A stretch of 64,000 bases of DNA, from contig CBDHEF010000002.1 in the NCBI GenBank assembly GCA_965261945.1, positions 2,918,802 to 2,982,801 of the forward strand, in the 5' to 3' direction. The notes beneath the pieces are model-generated. The model was not told the origin of the DNA, ran no database searches, and was given only the letters and a program-made list of their open reading frames with translations. Shown piece after piece: positions 26,212 to 35,269 of this stretch. Origin of the DNA: VXOI01 sp965261945. GTDB taxonomy: Bacteria > Chloroflexota > Dehalococcoidia > Lucifugimonadales > UBA3495. The translations under genes and the position numbers were made by a program. Position 1 is the stretch's first letter. Every line of letters begins with the position of its first letter.

Positions 26212-28071
26212 ATGACGCAGCAATCCGCCGACGGCAACGACCCCGACCCCCAGGACGCGGCTATTCCCGAATCCCTGCCCCAGCAGGAAGAGTTTTACCG
26301 TGCCCCGGCCCGCTTCGGCTCCATCCCCGTCGAGGCCGAACCCAAGGGCTGGGACCGGCGCGAGGGCTTCCGCAAGCACTACCCGCTGGTCAACCTGCCC
26401 ACGCAGATTATCGAGCGCGTTTCCTTGGGCCACAACGAACCCCACGAACCCAACCGCCTCATCTGGGGCGACAACCTCCACGTGATGCGCCAGATTCCCA
26501 CCAACAGCGTTGACCTGATTTACATTGACCCGCCCTTTTTCTCCGGCCGCCAGTACAACGTCATCTGGGGCGACAACAACGAACTGCGCTCCTTCGGCGA
26601 CATCTGGGAAGGCGGCATGGACGGCTACCTGATTTGGCTCAACGCCCGCCTCTACGAAATGAAGCGGATGCTCAAGGCTACCGGCTCCATTTGTGTTCAC
26701 TGTGACTGGCACGCCAGCCACTACATCAAAGTTGAGATGGACAAAATTTTTGGACATGAGAACTTTCTGAATGAAATCGTGTGGTCATATACGACGGGAG
26801 GGGTATCAAAGCAGTGGTTTGGACGTAAACATGATGTAATTTTTCTTTACGCAAAGAAAAGTGGAGGTCATTGTATTCACTTGCCTCGAGAAAAATCCTA
26901 CACAAGAACTTTGCCGGAACCCCATACAAACAGTGGGAAACAGTTGGGGGTTGAACGGGATGAAGTCTGTGATTTATGCGGAAATGGTCGCCCTGGACAG
27001 AAATATAGAATGGTTTCTATGAGGGACGTGTGGACAGATATACGAAGTTTGTTCAGAAACGATTCTGAAATGATTGGCTATCCAACTCAAAAGCCCGAAG
27101 CGTTGCTTGAACGCATCATCCTCGCATCATCCAACGAAGGCGACACCGTAGCCGACTTCTTTGTTGGAGGTGGCACCACTGCCGCCGTAGCCCAACGGTT
27201 GGGGCGCCGGTGGATTGCCTGCGATCAATCCCGCGTCGCCGTGGCAGTGACTGCCGAGCGCCTGAAGCAGCAGACGATGACGCGGGGTGTGGAAGACGCG
27301 CCCATACCCGACTTCACCGTAGAGCAGTGGGGCATATACGAAGCGGCGCGGCTGTCGGATACGCCACCGGAGCAGTTCCGCGATTTCGTGCTGCGGGCCT
27401 ACGGAGCGAGCCGTATTGGCCGGGTCGAAGACGGGCCGCACATTCACGGCTGGCGTAACCAGTTCCCCATCTGGGTAGGCGATGCGCCGCTGGATTCCCA
27501 AGCCACGGCGGAGGATGTCCGCAATTTCGCCAACGCCATCCGGCAGACGGCGCAGTATGAGCAAGCCAACCTGCGCGAAGGCAGAATGCTGGCTTGGGGT
27601 TTCGGGCCGGACGCGGTGGAAGCCGCCGAGCAGTTGCGTCGGCAGGAAGCTGTGGACGTTAACTTTGTACGCATCGCCCAGGTCAGAATCGGGGATGACG
27701 GCTTCCGGCAGCACATCGTGGGCCGCTCCACCGACAAGGCGGATTACAGCGAGTTCCTGACCTTTATCCAGCCACCGGTGGTGGATGTGGGCTACCGCGC
27801 CCTCGGCGGCCAGTCCGTAACCTTCGACGCCGGGGATACGGCGGTGGTCAACCCCGGAGCCGAGATAATCAACGTCCAGTGGGATTTCCACTACGATGGG
27901 CGGCGGTTCAGCGCGACGCCGGGTTACTCGCTACAGCGCGACAGAAACCGGAAACCACAGTTGCAGGTGACGCACAAGTTCCCCAGGACGGGCCGGTTTC
28001 CGGTAGCCTGCCGCGTCCAGGACAGTCGCGGCGGCGAAGCTATGTGGGAAGGGACGGTGGAGGTCAAATAG
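26212..28071 (+). CDS. Type III Mod-like DNA methyltransferase with C-terminal PKD-like domain
   Basis: A 619-residue beta-class amino-methyltransferase. The catalytic motif IYIDPPFFSG is at about residues 103-112, and the AdoMet motif VADFFVGGGTT is at about 313-323. That order is typical of type III Mod subunits. The segment between them (about residues 175-290) holds a CDLCGNG element and is coded by DNA of roughly 35-50% GC, against about 70% just upstream (hand counts), so the target-recognition region looks swapped in. Residues about 540-618 (GAEIINVQWDF ... HKFPRTGRFPVACRVQDSRGG) form a PKD-like beta sandwich, unusual for a methylase. The helicase gene follows after three bases. Confidence 0.85.
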   Translation: MTQQSADGNDPDPQDAAIPESLPQQEEFYRAPARFGSIPVEAEPKGWDRREGFRKHYPLVNLPTQIIERVSLGHNEPHEPNRLIWGDNLHVMRQIPTNSVDLIYIDPPFFSGRQYNVIWGDNNELRSFGDIWEGGMDGYLIWLNARLYEMKRMLKATGSICVHCDWHASHYIKVEMDKIFGHENFLNEIVWSYTTGGVSKQWFGRKHDVIFLYAKKSGGHCIHLPREKSYTRTLPEPHTNSGKQLGVERDEVCDLCGNGRPGQKYRMVSMRDVWTDIRSLFRNDSEMIGYPTQKPEALLERIILASSNEGDTVADFFVGGGTTAAVAQRLGRRWIACDQSRVAVAVTAERLKQQTMTRGVEDAPIPDFTVEQWGIYEAARLSDTPPEQFRDFVLRAYGASRIGRVEDGPHIHGWRNQFPIWVGDAPLDSQATAEDVRNFANAIRQTAQYEQANLREGRMLAWGFGPDAVEAAEQLRRQEAVDVNFVRIAQVRIGDDGFRQHIVGRSTDKADYSEFLTFIQPPVVDVGYRALGGQSVTFDAGDTAVVNPGAEIINVQWDFHYDGRRFSATPGYSLQRDRNRKPQLQVTHKFPRTGRFPVACRVQDSRGGEAMWEGTVEVK

Positions 28072-28074
28072 CCG

Positions 28075-30084
28075 ATGTTCAATGAATTCAGCCGATACGA
28101 AGACGATTTTCAGCAGTGGATTGCCGACGGCTACCCCGGCGTCAAGACGGAAACTCTGGATTACCTGCAACATCTGTCCAACCCGGAGAATTACACCCAG
28201 CCCCGGGAGGGCGCGTTGTGGGCGCATCAGTGGGATTCCTTTCTCCGTGTCATCTACGCGCAAGAAATTCAGCGGGACGAGCTGGCCCAGCCTAACGGCG
28301 TGTTGCTGAACGTGGTCACCGGCGGCGGCAAAACCGCCATCATCGCGGCGCTGATGGTCTGGCTGCGCTTGGCCCACGACGTGCAAAGGTTCGTGCTGCT
28401 CTGCCCCAACCTCATCGTGCGCGACCGCCTGGAGGACGATTTCGAGAACGGCAAGGTATTTGCCGACCGTGACCTCATCCCGCAAGGCGCCATTGTAAGC
28501 AAAGGCGACTTTGCGCTCACCACTCTTGGCAGCGGCAAGCCCGGCGGCTGGGCTAATATGCTGGGGGCCAGCGTCATCTTGGGCAACATCCACCAGTTCT
28601 ATACCAGCAACGCCACCGGGCAGACCAACTTGGCTAACCTTCTGAACGGTCCCCGCTTCGCCATATTCAACGACGAAGCCCACAACTCCCCGGCCCCGGA
28701 ATGGGACGCCACCCTGGAAAAACTGCGCCCCCAAACCATCCTGCGGGTGGACACCACGGCGACGCCCGACCGGGCCGACGGTAAATCGCCCGACAGCCGG
28801 ATGATTTACGAATACCTGATACAGGACGCCCTGGCCGACCGGCTGGTCAAAACGCCGGTGGTCTACCAGCCCAGCATAGCCAGCGTGGAGCTGACCTACA
28901 CCGACGCTTTCACCGGGGAAACCCGCAGCGTTGAGGAAATAGATTGGGCCGAGGTTGACCGGCGAGGCATCAACGCCACCCAATGGGTCACCGATGACCG
29001 CCCGATGCAACAGCAAATGGCTATCGCCCTGCAACGTCTCCGCGAGCAGAAGCGGCGGGCCAGGGGCCGCTATCAGCCCGTCCTGTTCGTCGTTGCCGTC
29101 TGCAAGGCCGACGCCCAGAAAGCGGCCAAAACTCTCAACGATTACTTCAAGACGAAAACCCTGCTGGTCACCGAAGACAGCCCGGACGACGACCGCCGCC
29201 AAGCTACCGAGCTGGGCCGTGCCCGCCGCAGCGGAGCCCCTTACGAAGCGGTGGTAAGCGTTTTGATGCTGCGGGAAGGGTGGGACGTGCCGGAAGTCGG
29301 CGTTATCCTGCTGCTGCGGAAGTTCGGCAGCCCGGTATACGGCCAGCAGGTCATCGGACGCGGCCTGCGCCGCGTCCGCAACGCCAACATCCAAGAGGAT
29401 GAGCCGCAGATTTGCGCCATTGTTGACCATCCCAAGCTGGAGCATAAATGGCTGTGGGATATATTCGAGAGCAAGATTCGCACCGATGTCGGGGTATATG
29501 ACTCCTTTGATGAAGGCGAAGACCTGCCCGCCCCCCGGCCGCGGCAGACGCTGATAAACCCGGAGAACCTCATAGACATCCCGGAACCTGCCGATGATGA
29601 CGAGGGAGAATTTGTAATTGACGTCACTGTCCAGCCCGCCGAGCCGGTAGAAAACTGGCAAGAGTTCTTGGACGGACTGGCCTATCCCTCCCAAACGGTC
29701 ACCATTACGGACCAGGACATCACCGGAGTAGAACGCCGTGAGCTGGACGGGCAGGGCTGGCTCACCACGGAATCGGCCCCCGATAACACTGTCGGCGGGG
29801 AAGTTGAGATACCCCGCCCGGACTTGGAAGAGGCCATCAAATCGGAGTTGTTGCTGATGGCGGAGCGGCTGCTTGATCGCGCCGGGCATTCGTCGCAGTT
29901 CAAAGGCCACATATACGCCGTTCTGCTGAAACACGCCCGAGCCAAGTTTCTGGACGGAGCGTCCCTCGGCTTGGCCGAAGAACACCACTTGGAAACGGCT
30001 TGGCGGATGCTGCCGAAAGTAGAAGAAACTATCGGCAACGCTCCCGGCCTGGTTCAAGGGATGGTGAAGTATGCCAATCAGTAA
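28075..30084 (+). CDS. SF2 DEAH helicase, Res-like subunit lacking its nuclease domain
   Basis: A 669-residue superfamily 2 ATPase. Walker A is VVTGGGKTAI (about residue 80), the DEAH box is IFNDEAHNSP (about 200), motif III is DTTATPDR, and motif VI is QQVIGRGLRR (about 424). The order and the LREGWDVPEVGVIL block are typical of type III Res subunits. The C-terminal quarter has no PD-(D/E)XK motif. That activity appears to be moved to the next gene, which overlaps by 14 bases. It probably translocates on DNA after recognition by the methylase-like subunit. Confidence 0.87.
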   Translation: MFNEFSRYEDDFQQWIADGYPGVKTETLDYLQHLSNPENYTQPREGALWAHQWDSFLRVIYAQEIQRDELAQPNGVLLNVVTGGGKTAIIAALMVWLRLAHDVQRFVLLCPNLIVRDRLEDDFENGKVFADRDLIPQGAIVSKGDFALTTLGSGKPGGWANMLGASVILGNIHQFYTSNATGQTNLANLLNGPRFAIFNDEAHNSPAPEWDATLEKLRPQTILRVDTTATPDRADGKSPDSRMIYEYLIQDALADRLVKTPVVYQPSIASVELTYTDAFTGETRSVEEIDWAEVDRRGINATQWVTDDRPMQQQMAIALQRLREQKRRARGRYQPVLFVVAVCKADAQKAAKTLNDYFKTKTLLVTEDSPDDDRRQATELGRARRSGAPYEAVVSVLMLREGWDVPEVGVILLLRKFGSPVYGQQVIGRGLRRVRNANIQEDEPQICAIVDHPKLEHKWLWDIFESKIRTDVGVYDSFDEGEDLPAPRPRQTLINPENLIDIPEPADDDEGEFVIDVTVQPAEPVENWQEFLDGLAYPSQTVTITDQDITGVERRELDGQGWLTTESAPDNTVGGEVEIPRPDLEEAIKSELLLMAERLLDRAGHSSQFKGHIYAVLLKHARAKFLDGASLGLAEEHHLETAWRMLPKVEETIGNAPGLVQGMVKYANQ

Positions 30085-30424
30085 GCGCGGTATTTATGAA
30101 GCCCCGGCCAAAAGCCCCTACAGCCACGAAACCTGGCAAAGCGATATGGAGCGCCGTATGATGGCGCGACTGGAGGCGGACGCCGAGGTAATCAAGTGGC
30201 AGAAACGCCACGGCATTTCCATACGCTGGATTGACGCCAACGGCCGCCGAAGCAACTACAAGCCCGACTTTCTGGTCGAGTACGCTGACGGGCGTAAGGC
30301 TATCATCGAAGTGAAAGACCCCTCGAAAATGGATTCGCAAGCCATCCAGCGCAAACGCCGCGCCGCAGAGGAATGGTGCCGCAAGCGCGGCATAACCTAT
30401 GAACTGGCAACCATCCCCGGTTAA
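30071..30424 (+). CDS. TnsA-like PD-(D/E)XK endonuclease
   Basis: A 117-residue nuclease-fold protein. A Glu in SDMERRMMARLE (about residue 27), KPDFLVEYADGR (about 63-74) and IIEVKD (about 77-82) line up with the E, D and K catalytic residues of the TnsA N-terminal domain. The ATG lies inside the last codons of the helicase gene in another frame, so the proteins are made together. It is proposed as the cleaving subunit of the methylase/helicase system. It could instead be a TnsA homologue co-opted from a transposon, but no TnsB or TnsC is nearby. Confidence 0.8.
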   Translation: MPISKRGIYEAPAKSPYSHETWQSDMERRMMARLEADAEVIKWQKRHGISIRWIDANGRRSNYKPDFLVEYADGRKAIIEVKDPSKMDSQAIQRKRRAAEEWCRKRGITYELATIPG

Positions 30425-30529
30425 TCCGTCGCCTGACGATGGCCAAGGCAAACGTGCAGGGGCGCCCCGCCAGCCGGGCGCCCTATTGTATGATATAGCC
30501 CAAACCGGAAACCGCATCGGAGGCACGAT

Positions 30530-31471
30530 ATGAAGGTAGGTTTCATCGGACTGGGGACTATGGGGGCCAGCATGGCCTTCAACTGCCTACAGGGCGGCAA
30601 CGAGATGGTGGTTCACGACATCCGCCGCGAGTTGGCCACCCAGCACCTCGAGGCGGGCGCGGTGTGGGCCGACTCGCCGCGCGAGGTGGCCCAGGCGTCG
30701 GAAATCGTGTTCACGTCACTGCCCGGCCCGACCGAGGTTGAAGCCGTGGGCCTCGGCGAGGACGGCATCCTCGAGGGCATGAGCGAGGGCAAGGTCTACT
30801 TCGACCTCAGCACCAGTACGCCCACGCTCATCCGCCGCATTCACGAGCAGGCTGCCGCCCGCGGCATCCATGTGCTGGATGCGCCGGTCAGCGGCGGCCC
30901 CCGGGGCGCGGCCAGCCGCAATCTCGCCATCTGGGTCGGCGGCGACAAGGACGTTTTCGACCGCTGCAAGCCCGTGCTGGACAGCATCGGCGACAAGGCC
31001 CACTACGTCGGCCCCATCGGCAGCGGCGCTATCGCCAAGCTGGTGCACAACTGCACCGGCTACATCGTGCAGGCGGCGCTGGCCGAGGTGTTCACCATGG
31101 GCGTCAAGGCCGGCGTGGAGCCGCTGGCGCTATGGCAGGCCGTCCGCAAGGGCGCGCAGGGCCGCCGCGGCACCTTCGAGGGCCTCGCCGAGCACCTGCT
31201 CCCCGGCAAATTCGACCCGCCCGACTTCGCCCTCCGCCTGGCCCGCAAGGACGTGGACCTGGCCGTAGGCGTGGGCCGCGAGTACGACGTCCCCATGCGC
31301 CTGGCCCAGCTAACCCTGCAAGAGATGACCGAGGCCCTCAACCGCGGCTGGGGGCACCGCGACTCCCGCGTGGCCATGCTGCTCCAGGAAGAACGCGCCG
31401 GCGTAGAAGTCCGCGTAGACGAGGCCCTGCTCAACGCCCTGCTGGAGGAGGAACGGCAGGCGGGGGGATAA
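30530..31471 (+). CDS. 3-hydroxyisobutyrate dehydrogenase-family oxidoreductase
   Basis: A 313-residue beta-hydroxyacid dehydrogenase. It has the N-terminal MKVGFIGLGTMGASMA Rossmann motif, the substrate-binding DAPVSGGPRGAASRNLAIWVGG block (about residues 117-138), and the catalytic-Lys segment GSGAIAKLVHNC (about 163-174). The family reduces or oxidises 3-hydroxyisobutyrate, tartronate semialdehyde or related hydroxyacids. The exact substrate is not readable. The gene stands alone between two accessory modules. Confidence 0.88.
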   Translation: MKVGFIGLGTMGASMAFNCLQGGNEMVVHDIRRELATQHLEAGAVWADSPREVAQASEIVFTSLPGPTEVEAVGLGEDGILEGMSEGKVYFDLSTSTPTLIRRIHEQAAARGIHVLDAPVSGGPRGAASRNLAIWVGGDKDVFDRCKPVLDSIGDKAHYVGPIGSGAIAKLVHNCTGYIVQAALAEVFTMGVKAGVEPLALWQAVRKGAQGRRGTFEGLAEHLLPGKFDPPDFALRLARKDVDLAVGVGREYDVPMRLAQLTLQEMTEALNRGWGHRDSRVAMLLQEERAGVEVRVDEALLNALLEEERQAGG

Positions 31472-31523
31472 GTGTAGTAGAATCAGGCATTCTGCACCCT
31501 CATCTCACCAGTCGAGTTATGTT

Positions 31524-32708
31524 ATGGCGGACAGGGCGACCGGCATTAACCCGGCAATGCTGCGTTGGGCAAGAGAGCAGGCCGGCTACTCTTCGGTAGA
31601 GATGGTGGCAGTCCGCCTGAAACTTCCCCAGGAGGAGATTGAGGCTTGGGAGTCCGGCACCGAGTTTCCTACTTGGCGTCAACTGGAGCGGTTGGCGAGG
31701 GATTTGTACCATCGCCCAACCGCCCTGTTCTCTTTGCCTGCCCCCCCTGAGGAACAAAGTCCAACCGCGGAATTTCGTCGTCTCCCAGAAAAGGCTCTTT
31801 ATGACTTGGAGCCAGACACTTGGCTGGCCATTCGTCAGGCAAGGGCGCGGCAGCTGGACCTGGAAGACTTGGCCCCATTTGACGATTCCCCCGGAAGGCA
31901 AATCGTTCAGGATTTGGGTGGCGCTACGCCGGACGACGCTGATAGTCTGGCTATGGAAGCCCGAAGATACTTGGATATTGCCATAGCCGACCAGTTGGAT
32001 TGGGCCTCTGAGGAAGACGCTCTCGACCATTGGCGGGGCGCGGTGCAGTTAGCCGGGGTTTGGGTGTTCAAGCGCCATTTCAAGCAGAAGGATGTTGCCG
32101 GATTCTGCCTTTCTGCCCCCCGGGATCCGTTGGTGTACTTGAACAATGGGCAGCCAAAAGTGCGCCAGATTTTCACCCTGTTTCACGAGTTGGCTCATTT
32201 GCTTTTCGGATTCAGCCACTTGGAGCGTTCCGACATTGGGCATTACGTGGATTCGCTGGAAGGACACGATAGAGATGTTGAAATCGCCTGCAATAGGTTT
32301 GCCGGCGAATTCCTAGTGCCAGCCAGCCATTTTCAGCAGAACACAGCTCCAGAAATAGTTGCCGGAATAACTGATGACATCTTGGTTTCTCTCGCGCATA
32401 GATATTGGGTGAGCCGGGAAGTTGTTCTGCGGAAGTGCTTGGATCAACACTGGATTAACCAGCAGTTTTATAACGAAAAAGTGGAGGAATGGAACCGCCA
32501 ATACTCTGAAGACGCCGAGCGTGGCACTGGAGGTAATTACTACTTTAACCAAGGCACTTATCTGGGAGTCAAATACACCGCCCTGGCTTTCCGTGGCTAT
32601 TACCAGGGTGCTTACGACATTGACCAACTGTCAGAGTACTTGGACGTTAAAGCGTCTAATGTCGTCGGTTTGGAAAACTGGTTGAACAGAAGGCTGGCCT
32701 CCCGATGA
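31524..32708 (+). CDS. HTH/ImmA-IrrE metallopeptidase regulator
   Basis: A 394-residue protein with an N-terminal XRE-like helix-turn-helix (MLRWAREQAGYSSVEMVAVRL with EIEAWESG, residues about 12-43) and a gluzincin motif FHELAHLLFG at about residue 219. This is the COG2856-type fusion that acts as antitoxin/regulator in toxin-antitoxin pairs and cleaves a repressor in phage elements. The stop overlaps the DUF4411 start by four bases, matching the known HTH-ImmA plus PIN-like toxin arrangement. GC is lower than in the surrounding genes. Confidence 0.88.
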   Translation: MADRATGINPAMLRWAREQAGYSSVEMVAVRLKLPQEEIEAWESGTEFPTWRQLERLARDLYHRPTALFSLPAPPEEQSPTAEFRRLPEKALYDLEPDTWLAIRQARARQLDLEDLAPFDDSPGRQIVQDLGGATPDDADSLAMEARRYLDIAIADQLDWASEEDALDHWRGAVQLAGVWVFKRHFKQKDVAGFCLSAPRDPLVYLNNGQPKVRQIFTLFHELAHLLFGFSHLERSDIGHYVDSLEGHDRDVEIACNRFAGEFLVPASHFQQNTAPEIVAGITDDILVSLAHRYWVSREVVLRKCLDQHWINQQFYNEKVEEWNRQYSEDAERGTGGNYYFNQGTYLGVKYTALAFRGYYQGAYDIDQLSEYLDVKASNVVGLENWLNRRLASR

Positions 32709-33188
32709 CGGATTACTCTATGGACAGTAACACGCTCAGCCAAATCTATCGCTTCTATTACAAGGATAGGTTCCCCAGCTTTTGGAGCCTATTCAATGCC
32801 TTGGTAAGTTCAGGCAGAGCTGGTTCCGTGAGCGAGGTGGAAGCTGAACTGGCTGCGCCGCTCCGGGCTTGTTCTCGCTGTTCAGGAGTTAAAGCAGTTA
32901 AATCAAGGATTTTTCGCGCTGCCCTCGTCCGAAGAACAGTTATTCGTCACACAGATATTCAGTGTGCCTCATTTTCGTAATATTATCAGTGCGAAGGCAA
33001 TAGCCAAAGGTACTCCGATCGCAGACCCGTTTGTTATCGCCAAGGCAGGCACTTCCATGGGGATGTGTGTTGTGACAGAGGAATCACGCCGTCCCAATGC
33101 CGCAAACATCCCCAATGTCTGCGACCATTTCGGAATCCACTGCATCAACCTACACCAGCTAATGGAGCGCGAAGGCTGGCAGTTCTAG
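32705..33188 (+). pseudogene. DUF4411 (PIN-like) toxin gene, frameshifted
   Basis: The first part (DSNTLSQIYRFYYKDRFPSF, residues about 6-25) gives the PIN-fold start with its Asp. The rest continues in another frame from about 32880 as VQELKQLNQGFFALPSSEEQ, then HFRNIISAKAIAKGTPIADPF and NVCDHFGIHCINLHQLM to the stop at 33188. The total span of 484 bases equals 161 codons plus one base, so a single-base indel near 32850-32880 explains the break. DUF4411 is a likely ribonuclease toxin partnered by the upstream ImmA-type gene. A sequencing error cannot be excluded. Confidence 0.75.
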
Positions 33189-33192
33189 CCCC

Positions 33193-34704
33193 CTAACCCG
33201 CCGTCCATCGCAGGTTTGGCCGCCGCGCCGCCTGCGCCTCGTCGAGGCGCGCCACCGGCGTGGTGTGCGGGGCGTTGCGGACCAGGTCGGGGTCTTCGTC
33301 GATTTCGGCGTTGATCTGTTTGAGGGCGGCCACGAAGTCGTCGATGGTCTCGCGGGTCTCCGACTCGGTGGGTTCGATCATCAGGCATTCCGGGACTATC
33401 AGCGGGAAGTACATGGTCGGCGCGTGGAAGCCGTAGTCCAGCAGGCGCTTGGCGATTTCCAGCCCGCTCGCGCCCCTTGCCTTCTGCCAGTCGGCGGAGA
33501 AGACAGCCTCGTGCATACAGGTGCGGTCGTAGGGCAGGTGGTACACGTCCTTGAGCGCGTTCATCATGTAGTTGGCGTTCAGCACCGCGTTGCCGCTGAT
33601 GGATATGACGCCCGCCGCGCCGAGGGTGCGGATGTAGGTGTAGGCCCGCACCAGTACGCCGAAGTTACCGTGGAATCCCGCCAGCTTACCGATGCTGTCT
33701 TCGGGGGTGTGCAGGTGATAGGACGTGCGGTCCTCTCCGGTCCGCAGTCCATCGGGATCGCCGCCGGACCTTGGGAACCATGTGTGCGCGGTAACCACCG
33801 GCGCGGCCAGGTAGGGGGCCAGCCGCTCGGTGGCGCACACCGGCCCTGCGCCTGGCCCGCCCCCGCCGTGGGGCGTGCTGAAGGTCTTGTGCAGGTTCAG
33901 GTGGCACACGTCGAAGCCCAGGTCGCCCAGCTTCACCCGTCCCAGCAGCGCGTTCATGTTGGCGCCGTCGCCGTAGACCAGCCCGCCCGCCTCGTGAACG
34001 ATGCGGCAGACCTCGACGATGTTGGTGTCGAACAGCCCCAGGGTGCTGGGCAGCGTGATCATCACCCCGGCCAGGCTGTCGTCGGCAACGTCGTGCAGCG
34101 CCTCCAGGTCCACGTTGCCCTGGCTGTCGGAGGCCAGCTCCACCACCTGGAAGCCGGCCATGGCCGCCGACGCCGGGTTGGTGCCGTGGGCGCTGTCGGG
34201 GATGGCAACCTTCGTCCGCCCGGTCTGGCCCTGGGATTGCAGGTATGCCTTGACCATCAGCATCCCGGCCAGCTCGCCGTGGGCGCCGGCCAGCGTGGCC
34301 AGGCTCACCGCCGGCAGGCCGGTAATTTCGCCCAGGAACCCCTGTAGCCGGTGCAGCAGATCGAGCGCTCCCTGTGACTGCTCGGCGGGCTGCATCGGGT
34401 GGATGCCAGCGAACCCCGGCAGGAAGGCGGTCTCGTCGTTAATCTTGGGGTTGTACTTCATGGTACAACTGCCCAGCGGGTAGAAGTGGGTGTCGATGGA
34501 GAAATTGCGCTGGCTCAGCCCGGTGAAGTACTGCACCACCTCCGGCTCCGACAGCTCAGGCAGGGGCAGGTCGCCGCGCAGCAACGCCGCGTCGGGCAGC
34601 GGCTGCGGCGGCACGTCCGACTCGGGCAGCACGGCCCCGGCCCGTCCCGGCACGCTGCGCTCCATCAGCAGTTTGGAAATATCCCGGTTTCCGCCTTGAC
34701 GCAT
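33193..34704 (-). CDS. gcvPB: Glycine dehydrogenase (decarboxylating) subunit 2
   Basis: A 503-residue PLP-dependent half of the P protein, which decarboxylates glycine and loads the aminomethyl group onto GcvH. The N-terminal FYPLGSCTMKYNPK block, DSAHGTNPASAAMAGF and the PLP-lysine motif CHLNLHKTFSTPHGGGGPG (Lys at about residue 272) are all intact. It is the last gene of the minus-strand gcv operon, separated from gcvPA by an unrelated coiled-coil gene. Its 3' end is four bases from the convergent DUF4411 relic. Confidence 0.93.
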   Translation of the reverse strand: MRQGGNRDISKLLMERSVPGRAGAVLPESDVPPQPLPDAALLRGDLPLPELSEPEVVQYFTGLSQRNFSIDTHFYPLGSCTMKYNPKINDETAFLPGFAGIHPMQPAEQSQGALDLLHRLQGFLGEITGLPAVSLATLAGAHGELAGMLMVKAYLQSQGQTGRTKVAIPDSAHGTNPASAAMAGFQVVELASDSQGNVDLEALHDVADDSLAGVMITLPSTLGLFDTNIVEVCRIVHEAGGLVYGDGANMNALLGRVKLGDLGFDVCHLNLHKTFSTPHGGGGPGAGPVCATERLAPYLAAPVVTAHTWFPRSGGDPDGLRTGEDRTSYHLHTPEDSIGKLAGFHGNFGVLVRAYTYIRTLGAAGVISISGNAVLNANYMMNALKDVYHLPYDRTCMHEAVFSADWQKARGASGLEIAKRLLDYGFHAPTMYFPLIVPECLMIEPTESETRETIDDFVAALKQINAEIDEDPDLVRNAPHTTPVARLDEAQAARRPNLRWTAG

Positions 34705-34756
34705 TACGTGCTTACTCCTTTAGAACGTAGGGGGTGTGCCTTTTCCGCCCGCCCGG

Positions 34757-35239
34757 TTACTCCGCACTCGGCGCGAGGGTGTTGGCGGCGCGTTCCAGGG
34801 CATTGGCGGCCCGCTCCATCGCATCGGCGGCCCGGCGGGAGGCGTCGGCGGCCTGCCCCATCTTGTCGGCGGCCTGGTGGGAGACGGCAGCGGCTTCAGC
34901 GGACATATCCGCCGCTTGGCCCGCGGCGTATGCCGCTGCGCTATAGGTGTTGGCAGCTTCAGCGAAGACGGCCTGGACGGTCTCAGCGGCCGCTATAAGT
35001 GTGCTGATGGCGCCCTGGCCGGCGCGGAGAGTGCGCTCGTTGAGCTGATTGGCAAACTGCGCTTCCCGGTGGGTGGCGTTGGCCCGCTTCTGAGCTTCCT
35101 CGGACTGATTCTGAGCTTCTTCGGATTGCTTCTGAAATTCTTCAGACTCCCGCTGGGCGCCGGCGGCTTCGCGGTTAAGCTCGGCGGCTTCGAGTAAGGC
35201 GGAACGGGCGTCTTCTTCTGAGGTGGTGGTCATAACCAA
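34757..35239 (-). CDS. Ala/Glu-rich coiled-coil protein inside the gcv operon
   Basis: A 160-residue, almost entirely helical protein. The first half has repeats of EEAQNQSEEAQKRA type. The second half is Ala-rich with recurring AAD units (QAADMSAEAA, QAADKMGQAADASRRAADAM, ERAANALERAANTL), giving an 11-residue-like periodicity as in LEA or apolipoprotein-like helices. There is no signal peptide or enzyme motif. It has its own TATAAT and a GGAGG ribosome site. The function is unknown; it might be a stress or membrane-surface protein. Its place between the two halves of the P protein is odd. Confidence 0.7.
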   Translation of the reverse strand: MVMTTTSEEDARSALLEAAELNREAAGAQRESEEFQKQSEEAQNQSEEAQKRANATHREAQFANQLNERTLRAGQGAISTLIAAAETVQAVFAEAANTYSAAAYAAGQAADMSAEAAAVSHQAADKMGQAADASRRAADAMERAANALERAANTLAPSAE

Positions 35240-35269
35240 CCTCCAATGATTGGCAATTGCCCTTTATAT

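Noticed and set aside
27931..30057. 708-codon open frame on the minus strand across the helicase gene
   Set aside because: The opposite strand has clear helicase motifs in order and correct operon context. The antisense frame shows no recognisable domain and is a by-product of high GC and codon bias.
30071..30424. TnsA-like gene as evidence for a Tn7-like transposon
   Set aside because: No TnsB, TnsC, TniQ or terminal repeats are nearby. The overlap with the helicase ties it to the restriction-like operon.
34790..34960. Tandem GGCGGC/GCGGCC-rich stretch considered as a DNA repeat array
   Set aside because: The periodicity follows the Ala-rich helical codons of the coiled-coil protein. There are no CRISPR-like spacers.
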